Origin: Adhaeribacter arboris
GTDB lineage: Bacteria; Bacteroidota; Bacteroidia; Cytophagales; Hymenobacteraceae
Assembly: GCF_003023845.1 (NCBI RefSeq)
Contig: NZ_PYFT01000001.1
Span: 2,232,001 to 2,296,000 of the forward strand
Direction: 5' to 3'
Length of the DNA stretch: 64,000 nt
Shown here: in pieces, positions 37,141 through 45,903 of the stretch
Numbering within the stretch: the stretch's first letter is position 1
Layout: the number at the start of each line of letters is the position of its first letter
Translations under genes and position numbers: made by a program
Notes under the pieces: generated by a model
Told to the model about the DNA's origin: nothing
The model's input: the letters and a program-made list of their open reading frames with translations, nothing else
Databases searched by the model: none

Positions 37141-37316
37141 TTAGTAAGTAATCTTTTCAGGTGCAGCGTTTCTATTTCGACTTGTATCTTTTCCGATTCT
37201 TTTAATTGCTCCAAATAAGCATCCAGCTTTTGCAGGTATAAATCCAAAATAGCGTCCTGCTCTAACGTCAGAACGCTTTCTGGTTTGAGCTCCCGGTTAT
37301 TTTCTCCGTTCGCCAT
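37137..37316 (-). CDS. 59-residue coiled-coil-like protein between telA and the 272-residue gene
   Basis: A short frame, ATG at 37314-37316 and TGA at 37137-37139. It reads MANGENNRELKPESVLTLEQ followed by DAILDLYLQKLDAYLEQLKES and VEIETLHLKRLLTK: Leu at near-heptad positions, so a single long helix. Both junctions overlap: the telA stop TAA and this ATG share one base (TAATG), and its TGA overlaps the next ATG (ATGA). This strict packing with no gap on either side is strong evidence for a real gene, although it is too short for most ORF length filters. Function unknown; a small partner or adaptor of TelA is a guess. Confidence 0.75.
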   Translation of the reverse strand: MANGENNRELKPESVLTLEQDAILDLYLQKLDAYLEQLKESEKIQVEIETLHLKRLLTK

Positions 37317-38401
37317 TATTCAATTTCAATTTGTTTCGATTTTCCAAAAGTACCCACAATTTTACGGTTGAGTTCTTCCTGCACGGCGGCTAATTCTTTC
37401 ACGGCCTCGGTCCGCTTCCGGGCGCCTTCTTCGGATATTTTAATCACCGCGTCCAAAGTTTCTACCATATCGCGGTTTACTTTTTTCAGGGTTTCCACGT
37501 CTACGATGCCGCGCTCATTTTCCTGGGCGGCCGTAACCACGTTGGTTTTTAAGAGTTGGGCATTTTTGAGCAGCATTTCGTTGGTAGTATCCGTTACTTT
37601 TTTCTGAATTTCCAGGGCTTTTCGCTGTTTTTCCAACCCTAAAGCAATGGCTACTTGTTGCCGCCAAACCGGAATTACCGTTACAATCGAATTCTGGATT
37701 TTCTGGGCCAGCACATCGTTGGTGGTCTGAATCATCCGGATCTGCGGCATGGATTGGGTAGCAATGGTGTGCGACAGCCGGAAATCGTGTACTTTCTTTT
37801 CCAAGCGTTCTTTAAAGCCAATCATATCGCTGAGGCGCTGCACGGCAATTTCATCCTGGTTGCTGTTTTCTACTTCGGCTTGCAGCTTCGGAATAATTTC
37901 GTTTTCGATTTCCGCAATTTTCATGGTGCCGGCCGCAATTACCGCCCGTACCTCGTAAATGTACTCTACCGCTTGTTTAAACATTACTTCCAGGCTGGTA
38001 GAATCCTTTAAAACACTTTGCCGCGTTTTTTCCAATTTCAAAACCACGTCGTCTACGTTTTCGGAAATGGTGTTATACTGGCTGGCAATTCTTTTAGACT
38101 TATCGGCAATTTTTTTCACGAAAGGCAACTTCGAAAAGAAACCCGGCTTTTCCGATTCGTCTACCTTAATCATGTTAATTTGGGCTAGCAATTCGTTTAT
38201 TGCTTCGCCGGCATCGCCCGAATCTTTTACCTTTACTTTGGTAAGCAGCTCGTTCGAATAATTTCCGAGTTTACGTTGGGTATCAACCCCAAAGTTGTTC
38301 AGGCTTTCGGGCTTAGTAGGATCAATGGCTTTCGAGATAGCCAGCGCTTTTTGCTGGATTAACTCTTTATTTTCGGCAATGGAGATATCGGTTTCTTCCA
38401 T
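37316..38401 (-). CDS. telA: TelA-family toxic anion resistance protein
   Basis: 361 residues of the TelA/KlaA family, all helical and soluble. Family features include GFFSKLPFVKKIADKSKRIASQYNTISENVDDVVLKLEKTR near 92-135 and, later, MPQIRMIQTTNDVLAQKIQNSIVTVIPVWRQQVAIALGLEKQRKALE (about 225-275), plus LLKNAQLLKTN. TelA proteins are linked to resistance to tellurite and to some antibiotics and phages, often with ter genes, which are absent here. The precise activity is unknown. It is the second gene of a four-gene minus-strand operon (145-residue membrane protein, telA, 59-residue and 272-residue proteins). Confidence 0.92.
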   Translation of the reverse strand: MEETDISIAENKELIQQKALAISKAIDPTKPESLNNFGVDTQRKLGNYSNELLTKVKVKDSGDAGEAINELLAQINMIKVDESEKPGFFSKLPFVKKIADKSKRIASQYNTISENVDDVVLKLEKTRQSVLKDSTSLEVMFKQAVEYIYEVRAVIAAGTMKIAEIENEIIPKLQAEVENSNQDEIAVQRLSDMIGFKERLEKKVHDFRLSHTIATQSMPQIRMIQTTNDVLAQKIQNSIVTVIPVWRQQVAIALGLEKQRKALEIQKKVTDTTNEMLLKNAQLLKTNVVTAAQENERGIVDVETLKKVNRDMVETLDAVIKISEEGARKRTEAVKELAAVQEELNRKIVGTFGKSKQIEIE

Positions 38402-38411
38402 AGTATTTATT

Positions 38412-38849
38412 TCATAATAGGTTGTAGTGGTTTAAAGTAACAGCGCTCAGGTATTTTTTAATGTTTTCGTGCCGTTCATTGGTTTCGTACCATTCAATTT
38501 CGTTTAAAGGCAGGTAATCGCCTAATAAACCTTGTACTTCTTTCAGTAAGGCTTCTCCTTTGCGGGTTCTGAATTCCGGATTTCGGTAATCCGCGCTGAG
38601 ATACTGCACTTTTACTTGTCCGCTTTGAGTAATAGCCAGTTCCTTCACTTCCACTACTAGTTCCGAAGACTTATTACTACCATTGGTAATTACGGTTTTG
38701 TACACTCCTTTATTGCCTTCTTCTAAAGCGGCAATACATTTTTCCCGGACCTCCCGCACTGCCCGCCGCAATAGTGGCTTCGGCCGAATGTGATGACCAT
38801 ATATATAGCCCAGTATTGCTCCTATAATTAATAACAAAAAAGCTCCCAT
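38412..38849 (-). CDS. Single-pass membrane protein upstream of telA
   Basis: 145 residues. One N-terminal hydrophobic helix (MGAFLLLIIGAILGYIYG) is followed by a basic stop-transfer segment (HHIRPKPLLRRAVREVREK), so the body should face the cytoplasm. The rest has a strand-rich region (YKTVITNGSNKSSELVVEVKELAI) and ends in YETNERHENIKKYLSAVTLNHYNLL. Stop is 10 bases before the telA ATG. No family recognised; the helix-plus-cytoplasmic-body design suggests a membrane anchor for the operon's products. Confidence 0.75.
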   Translation of the reverse strand: MGAFLLLIIGAILGYIYGHHIRPKPLLRRAVREVREKCIAALEEGNKGVYKTVITNGSNKSSELVVEVKELAITQSGQVKVQYLSADYRNPEFRTRKGEALLKEVQGLLGDYLPLNEIEWYETNERHENIKKYLSAVTLNHYNLL

Positions 38850-39031
38850 AAATTTTTAATTTTAACAGAGTACCAGTTTATTTATATACGCGAAACGATG
38901 CTAAGCGGCCAAGCATTGTCCTCACCTCAACTATATCTTGTACGGTACTGTACTGGCCGCAACAGCTTCTGGTTAAACCTAACTGGTATTTGGTTTTCTG
39001 GCAACCTTTTAAACCAACTCCCAGAAAATAG

Positions 39032-39238
39032 CCTAACCTACCCTTACCAGATTCCTTTTATTTACTTAAATATGAACAAATTATTTTACTAAAATTTTAT
39101 CTAAGTATAAACTTTTCACTCAAAGATATTCGTCGAATTAAATGGGAACAATTGCCGGGCGTTTACCGGGTACGAATTACCGGTAAAAAGAGGATTCCAT
39201 CGGTGAGTATTTTCAATAAAGCAGGAAGAAAAAATTAG
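39032..39238 (+). pseudogene. Possible gene remnant, unknown family
   Basis: An open frame without ATG, ending TAG at 39236-39238. Its last part, FSLKDIRRIKWEQLPGVYRVRI, then GKKRIPSVSIFNKAGRKN, has ordinary protein composition and a strand-turn-strand pattern. It stops upstream at a TAG (39029-39031), so it may be the tail of a lost gene. Lying in a 536-base gap between divergent operons; the rest of the gap holds a hairpin and nothing else I can support. Confidence 0.25.
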
Positions 39239-39267
39239 GCGCTTATATAAAGCCTAATTAAAATAAA

Positions 39268-39294
39268 AAATGCAAATCTTTCCGATTTGCATTT
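39268..39294. terminator. Hairpin downstream of the MFS gene
   Basis: Perfect 11-base stem AAATGCAAATC (39268-39278) and its complement (39284-39294), loop TTTCC. It lies 92 bases beyond the MFS stop on the minus strand, with A/T tracts at both sides. Confidence 0.6.
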
Positions 39295-39385
39295 CGCGGC
39301 TTTGCCATTCCTTACCATCCCTCTGTTTACCAAAATTTTAAAGAAAGCATCCGTAAAATTAATGGCTAAAAACTCTTTTAAATTT

Positions 39386-40723
39386 CTATTTTGAGGTCGA
39401 AAGTAATTCCTGTTCTTTAGGCTCGGTTGGTGCGGTTACCTGCTCTATTTTGCCCACTAAAAATAAATAAGAACAGGCTCCAATTAACCCTAAAGTACCG
39501 ATAAAAATTAAAGCGGGTTTAAAATCACCGCCTTTTACCAGAAAACCTATGACAATAGGAACGACAATAGAGGCCAGATTACCCATAAAATTAAAAACAC
39601 CGCCGGTTAAACCAATTAAATGCTTGGGTGATAAAATAGAAACAAAAACCCAGGAAATTAAAGCCATACCAGCGCCAAAGAAAGCGAGCGCCATAAAGAA
39701 TATAATGGCGGCCGTACCGGTACTATAATTGGCGCCAACAATGCTGGCCGAAACTATTAAGCCAATAATAATAGGCGTTTTGCGGGCCATTCCAATAGAT
39801 TTACCTTGCCGGATTAAGTAATCGGAAACAAAGCCCGATAAAAGCAAACCAGCACAAGCGGCCAGAAAAGGAATAGAAGCCAGGTAGCCCGTTTTAATAA
39901 AGTTTAAACCCCGGTATTGAACCAGGTAAGTAGGAAACCAGGTAAGAAAAAACCACAACATGGCGTTCATGGCGAACTGCCCGATGTAAACTCCCCACAA
40001 ATTACGGTTGGCAATTACTTGTTTTAAGTTTTCCCACTTCCAGATGGAAGGCTGACCAGCCGCAACTTTTTTCCCTTCGATCAATCCGCCGCCTTTTTGA
40101 ATATAATTTAGTTCTTCCTGGTTTACGCGCGGATGTTCCAGGGGATCGCGATACAAGAAATACCAGATTACTCCCCACAACAAGCCCACCAGACCGGTTG
40201 TTACAAATAAACCTTTCCAGCCAAAATAATACTGAATCGTTACTAATACCGGGGTGAAAAATGCTAAGCCGATAAATTGCCCGGAAACGTAAAGGGCAAT
40301 GGCCGAAGCTCGCTCGTGGTTGGGAAACCAGCTGGTAACAATCCGGTTATTAATCGGGTAAGAAGGCGCTTCGAACGCGCCGGTAGCCAAACGCAAACCA
40401 AATAAACTCACAAACCCACGGGCAAAACCCTGGCATAAAGTTGCTACCGACCACGTAATTAAACACAAAGCATATAACACCCGCGGGCCAATTTTATCGG
40501 CTAGCAGCCCTCCCGGAATTTGCAAAATAGCGTAGGTCCAACCAAAAGCAGAAAAAATCAAACCCATCTCCACGGTGGATAAATTCAAATCTTTGCTCAA
40601 AGTAGCCGCGGCAACCGAAAGGTTGCTGCGATCTAAATAATTAATCATAACGTTGATAAACACCAACGCCAGCATGGCATAACGAATTCGGGTTTTTCGG
40701 GTATTGCCACTTAGGTTTTCCAT
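39386..40723 (-). CDS. MFS transporter, anion:cation symporter (hexuronate/sugar acid) family
   Basis: 445 residues, 12 helices. Signature segments of the ACS family: VMINYLDRSNLSVAAATLSKDLNLSTVEMGLIFSAFGWTYAILQIPGGLLADKIGPR at the N-terminus, and after the second helix pair GLRLATGAFEAPSYPINNRIVTSWFPNHERASAIALYVSGQFIG. Members carry sugar acids such as glucuronate, galactonate or related organic anions with protons. It is the last gene of the minus-strand run, 140 bases downstream of an SDR gene, so the cluster likely imports and oxidises a sugar acid or sugar derivative. Substrate not determined. Confidence 0.92.
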   Translation of the reverse strand: MENLSGNTRKTRIRYAMLALVFINVMINYLDRSNLSVAAATLSKDLNLSTVEMGLIFSAFGWTYAILQIPGGLLADKIGPRVLYALCLITWSVATLCQGFARGFVSLFGLRLATGAFEAPSYPINNRIVTSWFPNHERASAIALYVSGQFIGLAFFTPVLVTIQYYFGWKGLFVTTGLVGLLWGVIWYFLYRDPLEHPRVNQEELNYIQKGGGLIEGKKVAAGQPSIWKWENLKQVIANRNLWGVYIGQFAMNAMLWFFLTWFPTYLVQYRGLNFIKTGYLASIPFLAACAGLLLSGFVSDYLIRQGKSIGMARKTPIIIGLIVSASIVGANYSTGTAAIIFFMALAFFGAGMALISWVFVSILSPKHLIGLTGGVFNFMGNLASIVVPIVIGFLVKGGDFKPALIFIGTLGLIGACSYLFLVGKIEQVTAPTEPKEQELLSTSK

Positions 40724-40863
40724 GGAGAAGAGCTTGCTTTAGACACTTAAATTTTAAATTAACGGCACAGTAGTAATGAACCGATAGTAGAATACAGAAT
40801 AAGGAAATCAGGCATTTAAGATTACGTTAGAAGCAACCGAAAAAGCTTTACTATCCTCTTAAA

Positions 40864-41649
40864 TTAACGGGCCGTCCAGCCACCATCTACGGTAAGCATG
40901 GAGCCTACCATATAACTACCGGCTTCACTCGCCAGAAAAATGGCAGCCCCCTGAATTTCGCGCATTTCGCCCCAACGACCCAGGGCGGTAGCCCCTACCA
41001 CAAACTTTTTACCTTCTTCGGTATCGGCAATGGGAATGTTCATTTCGGTGAGAAAAGGTCCCGGACAAATGGCATTTACGTTGATATTAAAAGGGGCTAG
41101 TTCTAAGGCTAAGGCCCGGGTCATTTGTACGACGGCTCCCTTGCTCGAAGCATAAGGTGTCCGGTTCGATAAACCCACTAAACCCAAGGTACTAGCCAGG
41201 TTAATAATACTACCGCGGTTATTTTTTTTCATGTAGGGAGTAACGGCTCGGCAGCACAACCAGGTACCGTTTACATTTACCTCCATTACTTTGTTAAAAT
41301 CCGCAGGAGTTACTTCGTCAATAGCACCCCGAATATTTATACCGGCACTATTAATTAAAATATCTATCCGGCCAAAGGTGTCCATCGCGACAGATGCCAT
41401 GGCTTCAGTTTGTTCCTGGTTAGTAATATCGGCGCTAAAGGAAATAGCCGGTACGCCAAAATCCTGGCTCAACTCTTCGGCAGCTTTGGCGCCTTCTTCC
41501 GCATTCCGGTTTACCAGCATTACCTTAGCCCCCGCCGAAGCCAAACCGGCTGCCATAGCTAAACCTAAACCCTTAGAACCACCGGTTATAATGGCAGCTT
41601 TACCGCTTAAATCAAATTGTTTAATTCCGGGAAGTAGTTCGTTACGCAT
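40864..41649 (-). CDS. SDR-family oxidoreductase (sugar alcohol/gluconate dehydrogenase-like)
   Basis: 261-residue classical short-chain dehydrogenase. The Rossmann motif TGGSKGLGLAMA lies at about 21-32, NSAGIN at 98-103, the active Ser in NLASTLGL near 151-158, and YASSK with Tyr/Lys near 166-170. The ending GSYMVGSMLTVDGGWTAR is typical. The closest kinds are gluconate 5-dehydrogenase and related sugar dehydrogenases. Position between a sugar isomerase-like protein and a sugar-acid transporter supports carbohydrate oxidation; the substrate is unproven. Confidence 0.9.
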   Translation of the reverse strand: MRNELLPGIKQFDLSGKAAIITGGSKGLGLAMAAGLASAGAKVMLVNRNAEEGAKAAEELSQDFGVPAISFSADITNQEQTEAMASVAMDTFGRIDILINSAGINIRGAIDEVTPADFNKVMEVNVNGTWLCCRAVTPYMKKNNRGSIINLASTLGLVGLSNRTPYASSKGAVVQMTRALALELAPFNINVNAICPGPFLTEMNIPIADTEEGKKFVVGATALGRWGEMREIQGAAIFLASEAGSYMVGSMLTVDGGWTAR

Positions 41650-41847
41650 GGAGGATTGTTAAATTGTATGTATGTGATGGAGAATGTATTTTAGTTGTTG
41701 CTTTTGAATAATTTCTAAATCAATGAAAATTTCCATCCGTCATTAGTGTTTACTGAAAAGTAAATTTCTCTTCTAAGCGCCAGTACTGGCTCACTACTAC
41801 CGGAAGGGATTGTTAAGTACTTTGCTTTTAACTAAAAAGCTGGATAA

Positions 41848-42906
41848 TTATAATCTTACGGAGTTTTTGCTGTAAGCCAAACAGGCGAGGATGTTGTTTT
41901 CTTCGGCAGCTAACCGTTCCTCGGGAGTGAGTTGCGAAACTCGTGGTAAACCGGTAGTGTATTTATGCTGTCTTACCATCCGCAGGGTACGGGCCAATTC
42001 GGTGCCGGGTACTCCCGAAAAAGTTGCCCAGTAATCATCTTTCAGGCACGGAATTTCCAAGGGATCGCGGGTAATCATTTCCAGGTTAAAAGTTACGTTA
42101 GGATTATGCTGCCGGCAAAGCGCCATTATTTTAGGTAAATCCAGAATGCCTTTACCTAAAGGCACTTCGGATAGCAAGAAACCATCCGGATATTCGTCGA
42201 CCCCCATATCCTTTACGTGGGTACTAAAAACATAGGGCACCAAGGTTTTAATAACCGCCATAGGATCTTCGAGTAAAGAAATACTATTACCAAAATCCAG
42301 AGTAACACCAATCCATTCGCTGTTAACTTGTTTTAATAAAGCTTCCAACTCCTTTGCGCGCCAATCTTTATGGTTTTCAACGGCTAACTTCATTTTATGC
42401 TTCCGCAATATGGGCTCGGCTAATTGTAAAGAACTGAGCGCATTCTTCTGCAGTTCGGCAAAATCTTCGGCGGAGTGGTAAGTTTCGTAACGACGGCCGC
42501 TGGAGCATACGGTCCGGAGCACCTGCATACCTGCTTCTTTGGCGTTTTTAACTTCTTGCTCAAAAGCCGCTACCTCTTCCGTTTTTTTAGGTACGCCAAT
42601 TGAACCTTCTATATAAAGCCCTAACTTCTCGCGCCGGTCCCGTACTTTTTTAGCGAAATCGTTTGTCCAGTCTTTTACCACTACTTGCACCCCACCCGCC
42701 CCTATTTTATGGCAATGTTCTATAAGATCCACGGCATCAGCAAAGCCGGGATATTTCGCACTGGGCGTTTTGGAGTTCCAGCGGCTGCCGTACGAATGCA
42801 CCACAATACCCATCGGGATATCTTTAAAAAGAGAGGTAATGGTACCTGGGATAGACATCGCCAACGCGCCGACCGAAGCTTTATGTAAAAAGTCTCTTCT
42901 ATTCAT
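41848..42906 (-). CDS. Sugar phosphate isomerase/epimerase-like TIM-barrel protein, Tat-exported
   Basis: 352 residues from the ATG at 42904-42906. This start is preferred over one 96 bases upstream because it gives a twin-arginine signal: MNRRDFLHKASVGALAMSIPG. The barrel of the xylose isomerase-like (AP endonuclease 2) superfamily is seen in GAGGVQVVVKDW, KLAVENHKDWRAKELEALL, GVTLDFGNSISLLEDPM, VFSTHVKDMGVDEY and ELGKG-like EVPLGKGILDL. Such Tat-exported members are frequent in Bacteroidota and Planctomycetota. Enzyme activity not known. Confidence 0.85.
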   Translation of the reverse strand: MNRRDFLHKASVGALAMSIPGTITSLFKDIPMGIVVHSYGSRWNSKTPSAKYPGFADAVDLIEHCHKIGAGGVQVVVKDWTNDFAKKVRDRREKLGLYIEGSIGVPKKTEEVAAFEQEVKNAKEAGMQVLRTVCSSGRRYETYHSAEDFAELQKNALSSLQLAEPILRKHKMKLAVENHKDWRAKELEALLKQVNSEWIGVTLDFGNSISLLEDPMAVIKTLVPYVFSTHVKDMGVDEYPDGFLLSEVPLGKGILDLPKIMALCRQHNPNVTFNLEMITRDPLEIPCLKDDYWATFSGVPGTELARTLRMVRQHKYTTGLPRVSQLTPEERLAAEENNILACLAYSKNSVRL

Positions 42907-43030
42907 TAGTTTAAGCATTAGATTTGATTTTGGCAAAAGTTTATTCCTCAAATTAAAAATCGGTAAATACATCAGGTATCTAATCCACTTTAATAGAAGC
43001 AAGTATTCTGAAAAATAAGCTAAAAATCAA

Positions 43031-45598
43031 CTACTTAGCTTCCGCGGCTTTTGTTTCCAGAACGTACTTTTTCAACTCTTCGGATTTCCAGGGTACCACC
43101 CGGCCCTGCGACGTTAAACGGGTAGCACCAACTGTGCGCTTGCCTACCGGACCCGCGTTATTCCCCCATTCGTTCCGGATATAAGTTAAAATAGCCGTAA
43201 TAGAAGCATCGTCCATGGTAGAATGGGCCGGCATTACGGGTAATATTTCGGGGGCATCGTAAACTTTGCCGGTTACTTCCACGGGGCCTTCCATGCCGTG
43301 TAAAACTATTAACGCTAATCGCTTTTCATCGCCTAAAACCCAGTCGGAGCCAACCAGTGGCGGCGCAAAACGGTTTAAACCTGCTCCGTTAGTTCCATGG
43401 CAACCCGCACAAGTAGTAAGAAAATGCTGGCGCCCTAGAGCGAATAACTGTTGCTGCTCTTCGTTTAAAAGATTGGTTTTCGTTGCGTTTTCGTTAGCTG
43501 CCGGAACTGTATGGCCAGGCCATTGAAACAATTTAATTAATGTTGCTAGACGGGTAGGATCTATTTCCCGGGATGATTTGGTGAAGATAGCTGGGGCCGA
43601 AGTTAGCTGGATTGGTGGTGTTTTGGCATTACTGCCGCTCATCGACAAGCCAGTGAGCACCGCATTTGTTCTCCAAGATAATGCTTTATTATTTTTATTT
43701 AGTAAAGTTAAAAGCTCCGCTAACTCACCGGAATCCCGCTTTTTTATGATAGCTGTAGCTAACATTTCCAGAAAAATTTCTTTCGCCGGTTCAGCCGTTT
43801 GCCAGGCAGGTACTTGCCACAGTTTTTGCAAAAAAGCAAATTCCTGATTAGGTAAACTGCTTAGTACCGCATCCCGGATTAAGGCCGAGGAACCATACTT
43901 TTCGACAATACCCGCTAATAAGGTGTGGGCTACTTTCTGGTCGAGGCTGGAGGCAGATAGTGCTATTTGCAGAATTTGTTCCATCGGTGCGTTTTCCCAT
44001 TCCTGCAAAAGTTTCTTTCCTAATTGTTCCTGAACTGTTTTATTTTTCTGCGCAATTGGCTCCAGTAATCGTAAGGCAGTAGTCCGAATTAGTGGATTTT
44101 GGTCGGCTACCAGGCTGAGCAGTAAATTTGGGTTTTCTTTTTTTAATCCGGATAGGGTCCATAAAGCGTGAAAGCGCCCTAAGTCATTCTCGCCTTTAGT
44201 GGCTAAAGCCATTAATGCTGATTCTGCGCCCGGGTCGTTGCGTTCTACGAGAAGGCGCTGGGCCATATCCCGGTACCAGCCGTTTGGGTGCGACAAATAC
44301 GTTACAAGTTCTAAAGTAGTGGCCGTTGAAAGTTGCGGAGTTTTAGACAAGCTGCCTTTCTCCGGCACAATCCGCCAAATGCGGCCCCGGTGAATGGGCT
44401 GCACCAGCTTCCGGCTAAGCGTTTGCTCCTTTAAGTAGGGGGTAATATACGCTCCGTGCTGCACTAATCCGCGGTACATATCGGCGATGTAAAGGGCGCC
44501 ATCCGGCCCGGTTGTTAAATGGACCGGCCGGAAACGTTCGTCGGTAGATGCCAGAAATTCTTTACCCGGGTGCGGATCGTGCGCCGAAAGCGTAATTCCG
44601 TTTTCTTCTACCACGTTGCGTTTAATCAAATTCCCCGAAGGTTCGCACACAAAAACATTGCTGTAATATTCTTTGGGCAAGGCCGTGCCCCGGTATACGT
44701 GCGGCGAGCAAGCGGCCGTAAATTCGAGTAAGCGACCTTCTTTATCTAAAGTACCGGGTATGTACCCCCGGTTCACGGCCGGATTCGGCCGGATGGGATA
44801 AATGCGACGGTCAACGGTTAGGCCGTGGTCAATGCCGGTGGTAGGTTTATGATTTTTGTTCCGGCTAAGGTAATTAGGCGGCACTAAATCGGCGTGTAAC
44901 TGCGACCAATTGTAATTGTAGTATAAGCGGCCTTCATCGTCCTGACTAATGCCCCACTGCCCACGGAACTCGGTACTATCCCGCAACCACTTTCCGTTTT
45001 CCAGGCGGTAACGCAAACGGGATTTAGCGTTGTAATACCAGTTATCCGAATCGCGCCAGAGTCCATTGCCGGAATGTTCCGGTAAAGGGCTACCCGCGTA
45101 AGTAGAATCAATCAGGGTTTTCGTATCCGCTTTTAAATCGTTGTTTAAATCTTGGGTAAGCCATAAAGAACCATTTTCCGCGACTAAAGCCCCGCCGGGA
45201 ACAAAAGTCAGCGCTCGAGGCATAATCAGGCTATCGAGGTAAACCGTGCTCCTATCCATGTGGCCGTCGCCGTTGGTATCTTGCAGTATTGATACGCGGC
45301 CTATTTTTTCTTTTTCCCCGGTTCCGTCAATCGTGGGCATAAAACCGCGCATTTCTACGGTCCAGAGTCGGCCATCGGCATCGAAGGCAATTACTACCGG
45401 ATCCTGCACCATTGGCTCGGAAGCAACTAATTGAATTTTTAAACCAGGCTCTAATTGAAAAGTAATTAGTTCTTCGGCCGGAGTTTTAGCCGGAGAAGGG
45501 CCTTCGTCCGGCTTATTGGTGGTACCCGGATTCACGCAGGCAGTAAGCCCCCAAAAGCCCAGACCTAAAAAGCAAATTAAATAAATGCGCTTCCCCAT
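43031..45598 (-). CDS. PVC-type haem-binding CxxCH protein, lipoprotein
   Basis: From the ATG at 45596-45598 the product has 855 residues and a lipoprotein signal (MGKRIYLICFLGLGFWGLTAC, lipobox LTAC). A 5-6-bladed propeller region of the membrane-bound dehydrogenase type (about 30-400: PVVIAFDADGRLWTVEMRGF, DGALYIADMYRGLVQHGAY) is followed by HEAT-like helices (about 410-690) and a c-type cytochrome domain with CAGCH (haem-binding) in TTCAGCHGTNGAGLNRFAPPLVG and the Met ligand region MPAHSTMDDASI. It probably oxidises a sugar or alcohol in the periplasm and passes electrons to the haem. The upstream ATG (45628) gives ten extra residues not fitting a signal. Confidence 0.85.
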   Translation of the reverse strand: MGKRIYLICFLGLGFWGLTACVNPGTTNKPDEGPSPAKTPAEELITFQLEPGLKIQLVASEPMVQDPVVIAFDADGRLWTVEMRGFMPTIDGTGEKEKIGRVSILQDTNGDGHMDRSTVYLDSLIMPRALTFVPGGALVAENGSLWLTQDLNNDLKADTKTLIDSTYAGSPLPEHSGNGLWRDSDNWYYNAKSRLRYRLENGKWLRDSTEFRGQWGISQDDEGRLYYNYNWSQLHADLVPPNYLSRNKNHKPTTGIDHGLTVDRRIYPIRPNPAVNRGYIPGTLDKEGRLLEFTAACSPHVYRGTALPKEYYSNVFVCEPSGNLIKRNVVEENGITLSAHDPHPGKEFLASTDERFRPVHLTTGPDGALYIADMYRGLVQHGAYITPYLKEQTLSRKLVQPIHRGRIWRIVPEKGSLSKTPQLSTATTLELVTYLSHPNGWYRDMAQRLLVERNDPGAESALMALATKGENDLGRFHALWTLSGLKKENPNLLLSLVADQNPLIRTTALRLLEPIAQKNKTVQEQLGKKLLQEWENAPMEQILQIALSASSLDQKVAHTLLAGIVEKYGSSALIRDAVLSSLPNQEFAFLQKLWQVPAWQTAEPAKEIFLEMLATAIIKKRDSGELAELLTLLNKNNKALSWRTNAVLTGLSMSGSNAKTPPIQLTSAPAIFTKSSREIDPTRLATLIKLFQWPGHTVPAANENATKTNLLNEEQQQLFALGRQHFLTTCAGCHGTNGAGLNRFAPPLVGSDWVLGDEKRLALIVLHGMEGPVEVTGKVYDAPEILPVMPAHSTMDDASITAILTYIRNEWGNNAGPVGKRTVGATRLTSQGRVVPWKSEELKKYVLETKAAEAK

Positions 45599-45903
45599 AG
45601 TAGCTGAAATTGCTTTACTTACATACATGCCTTCACTAATTAGGTGTATAAGCCCCTTAAACTGGTATACTCGCCGGCGAATGAGTTAGTTGAAGCGTTT
45701 TTATCTCTCCCGAATGCCAAACAACTAATTTCCCATTCTCGAAAACTTCTACCTATTCTATCACCTTATTAAAACTGCTCCAATCAAAAAGGCAACTTTA
45801 TTTTTTAATAAATTCTCTCTTTACAATTTAAAAATTATACTTGCTCTTGACCATAAGCAACCAGAAGCAAGTACAATTTATGGCTGGGTAAAATGACTTT
45901 ATT

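Noticed and set aside
38898-39092. 64-codon plus-strand frame beginning MLSGQALSS
   Set aside because: Low-complexity, no family or context; overlaps a better but still weak remnant.
42907-43002. Extra 32-residue N-terminus for the TIM-barrel isomerase
   Set aside because: The start at 42906 gives a clear twin-arginine signal; the longer start buries it inside the chain.
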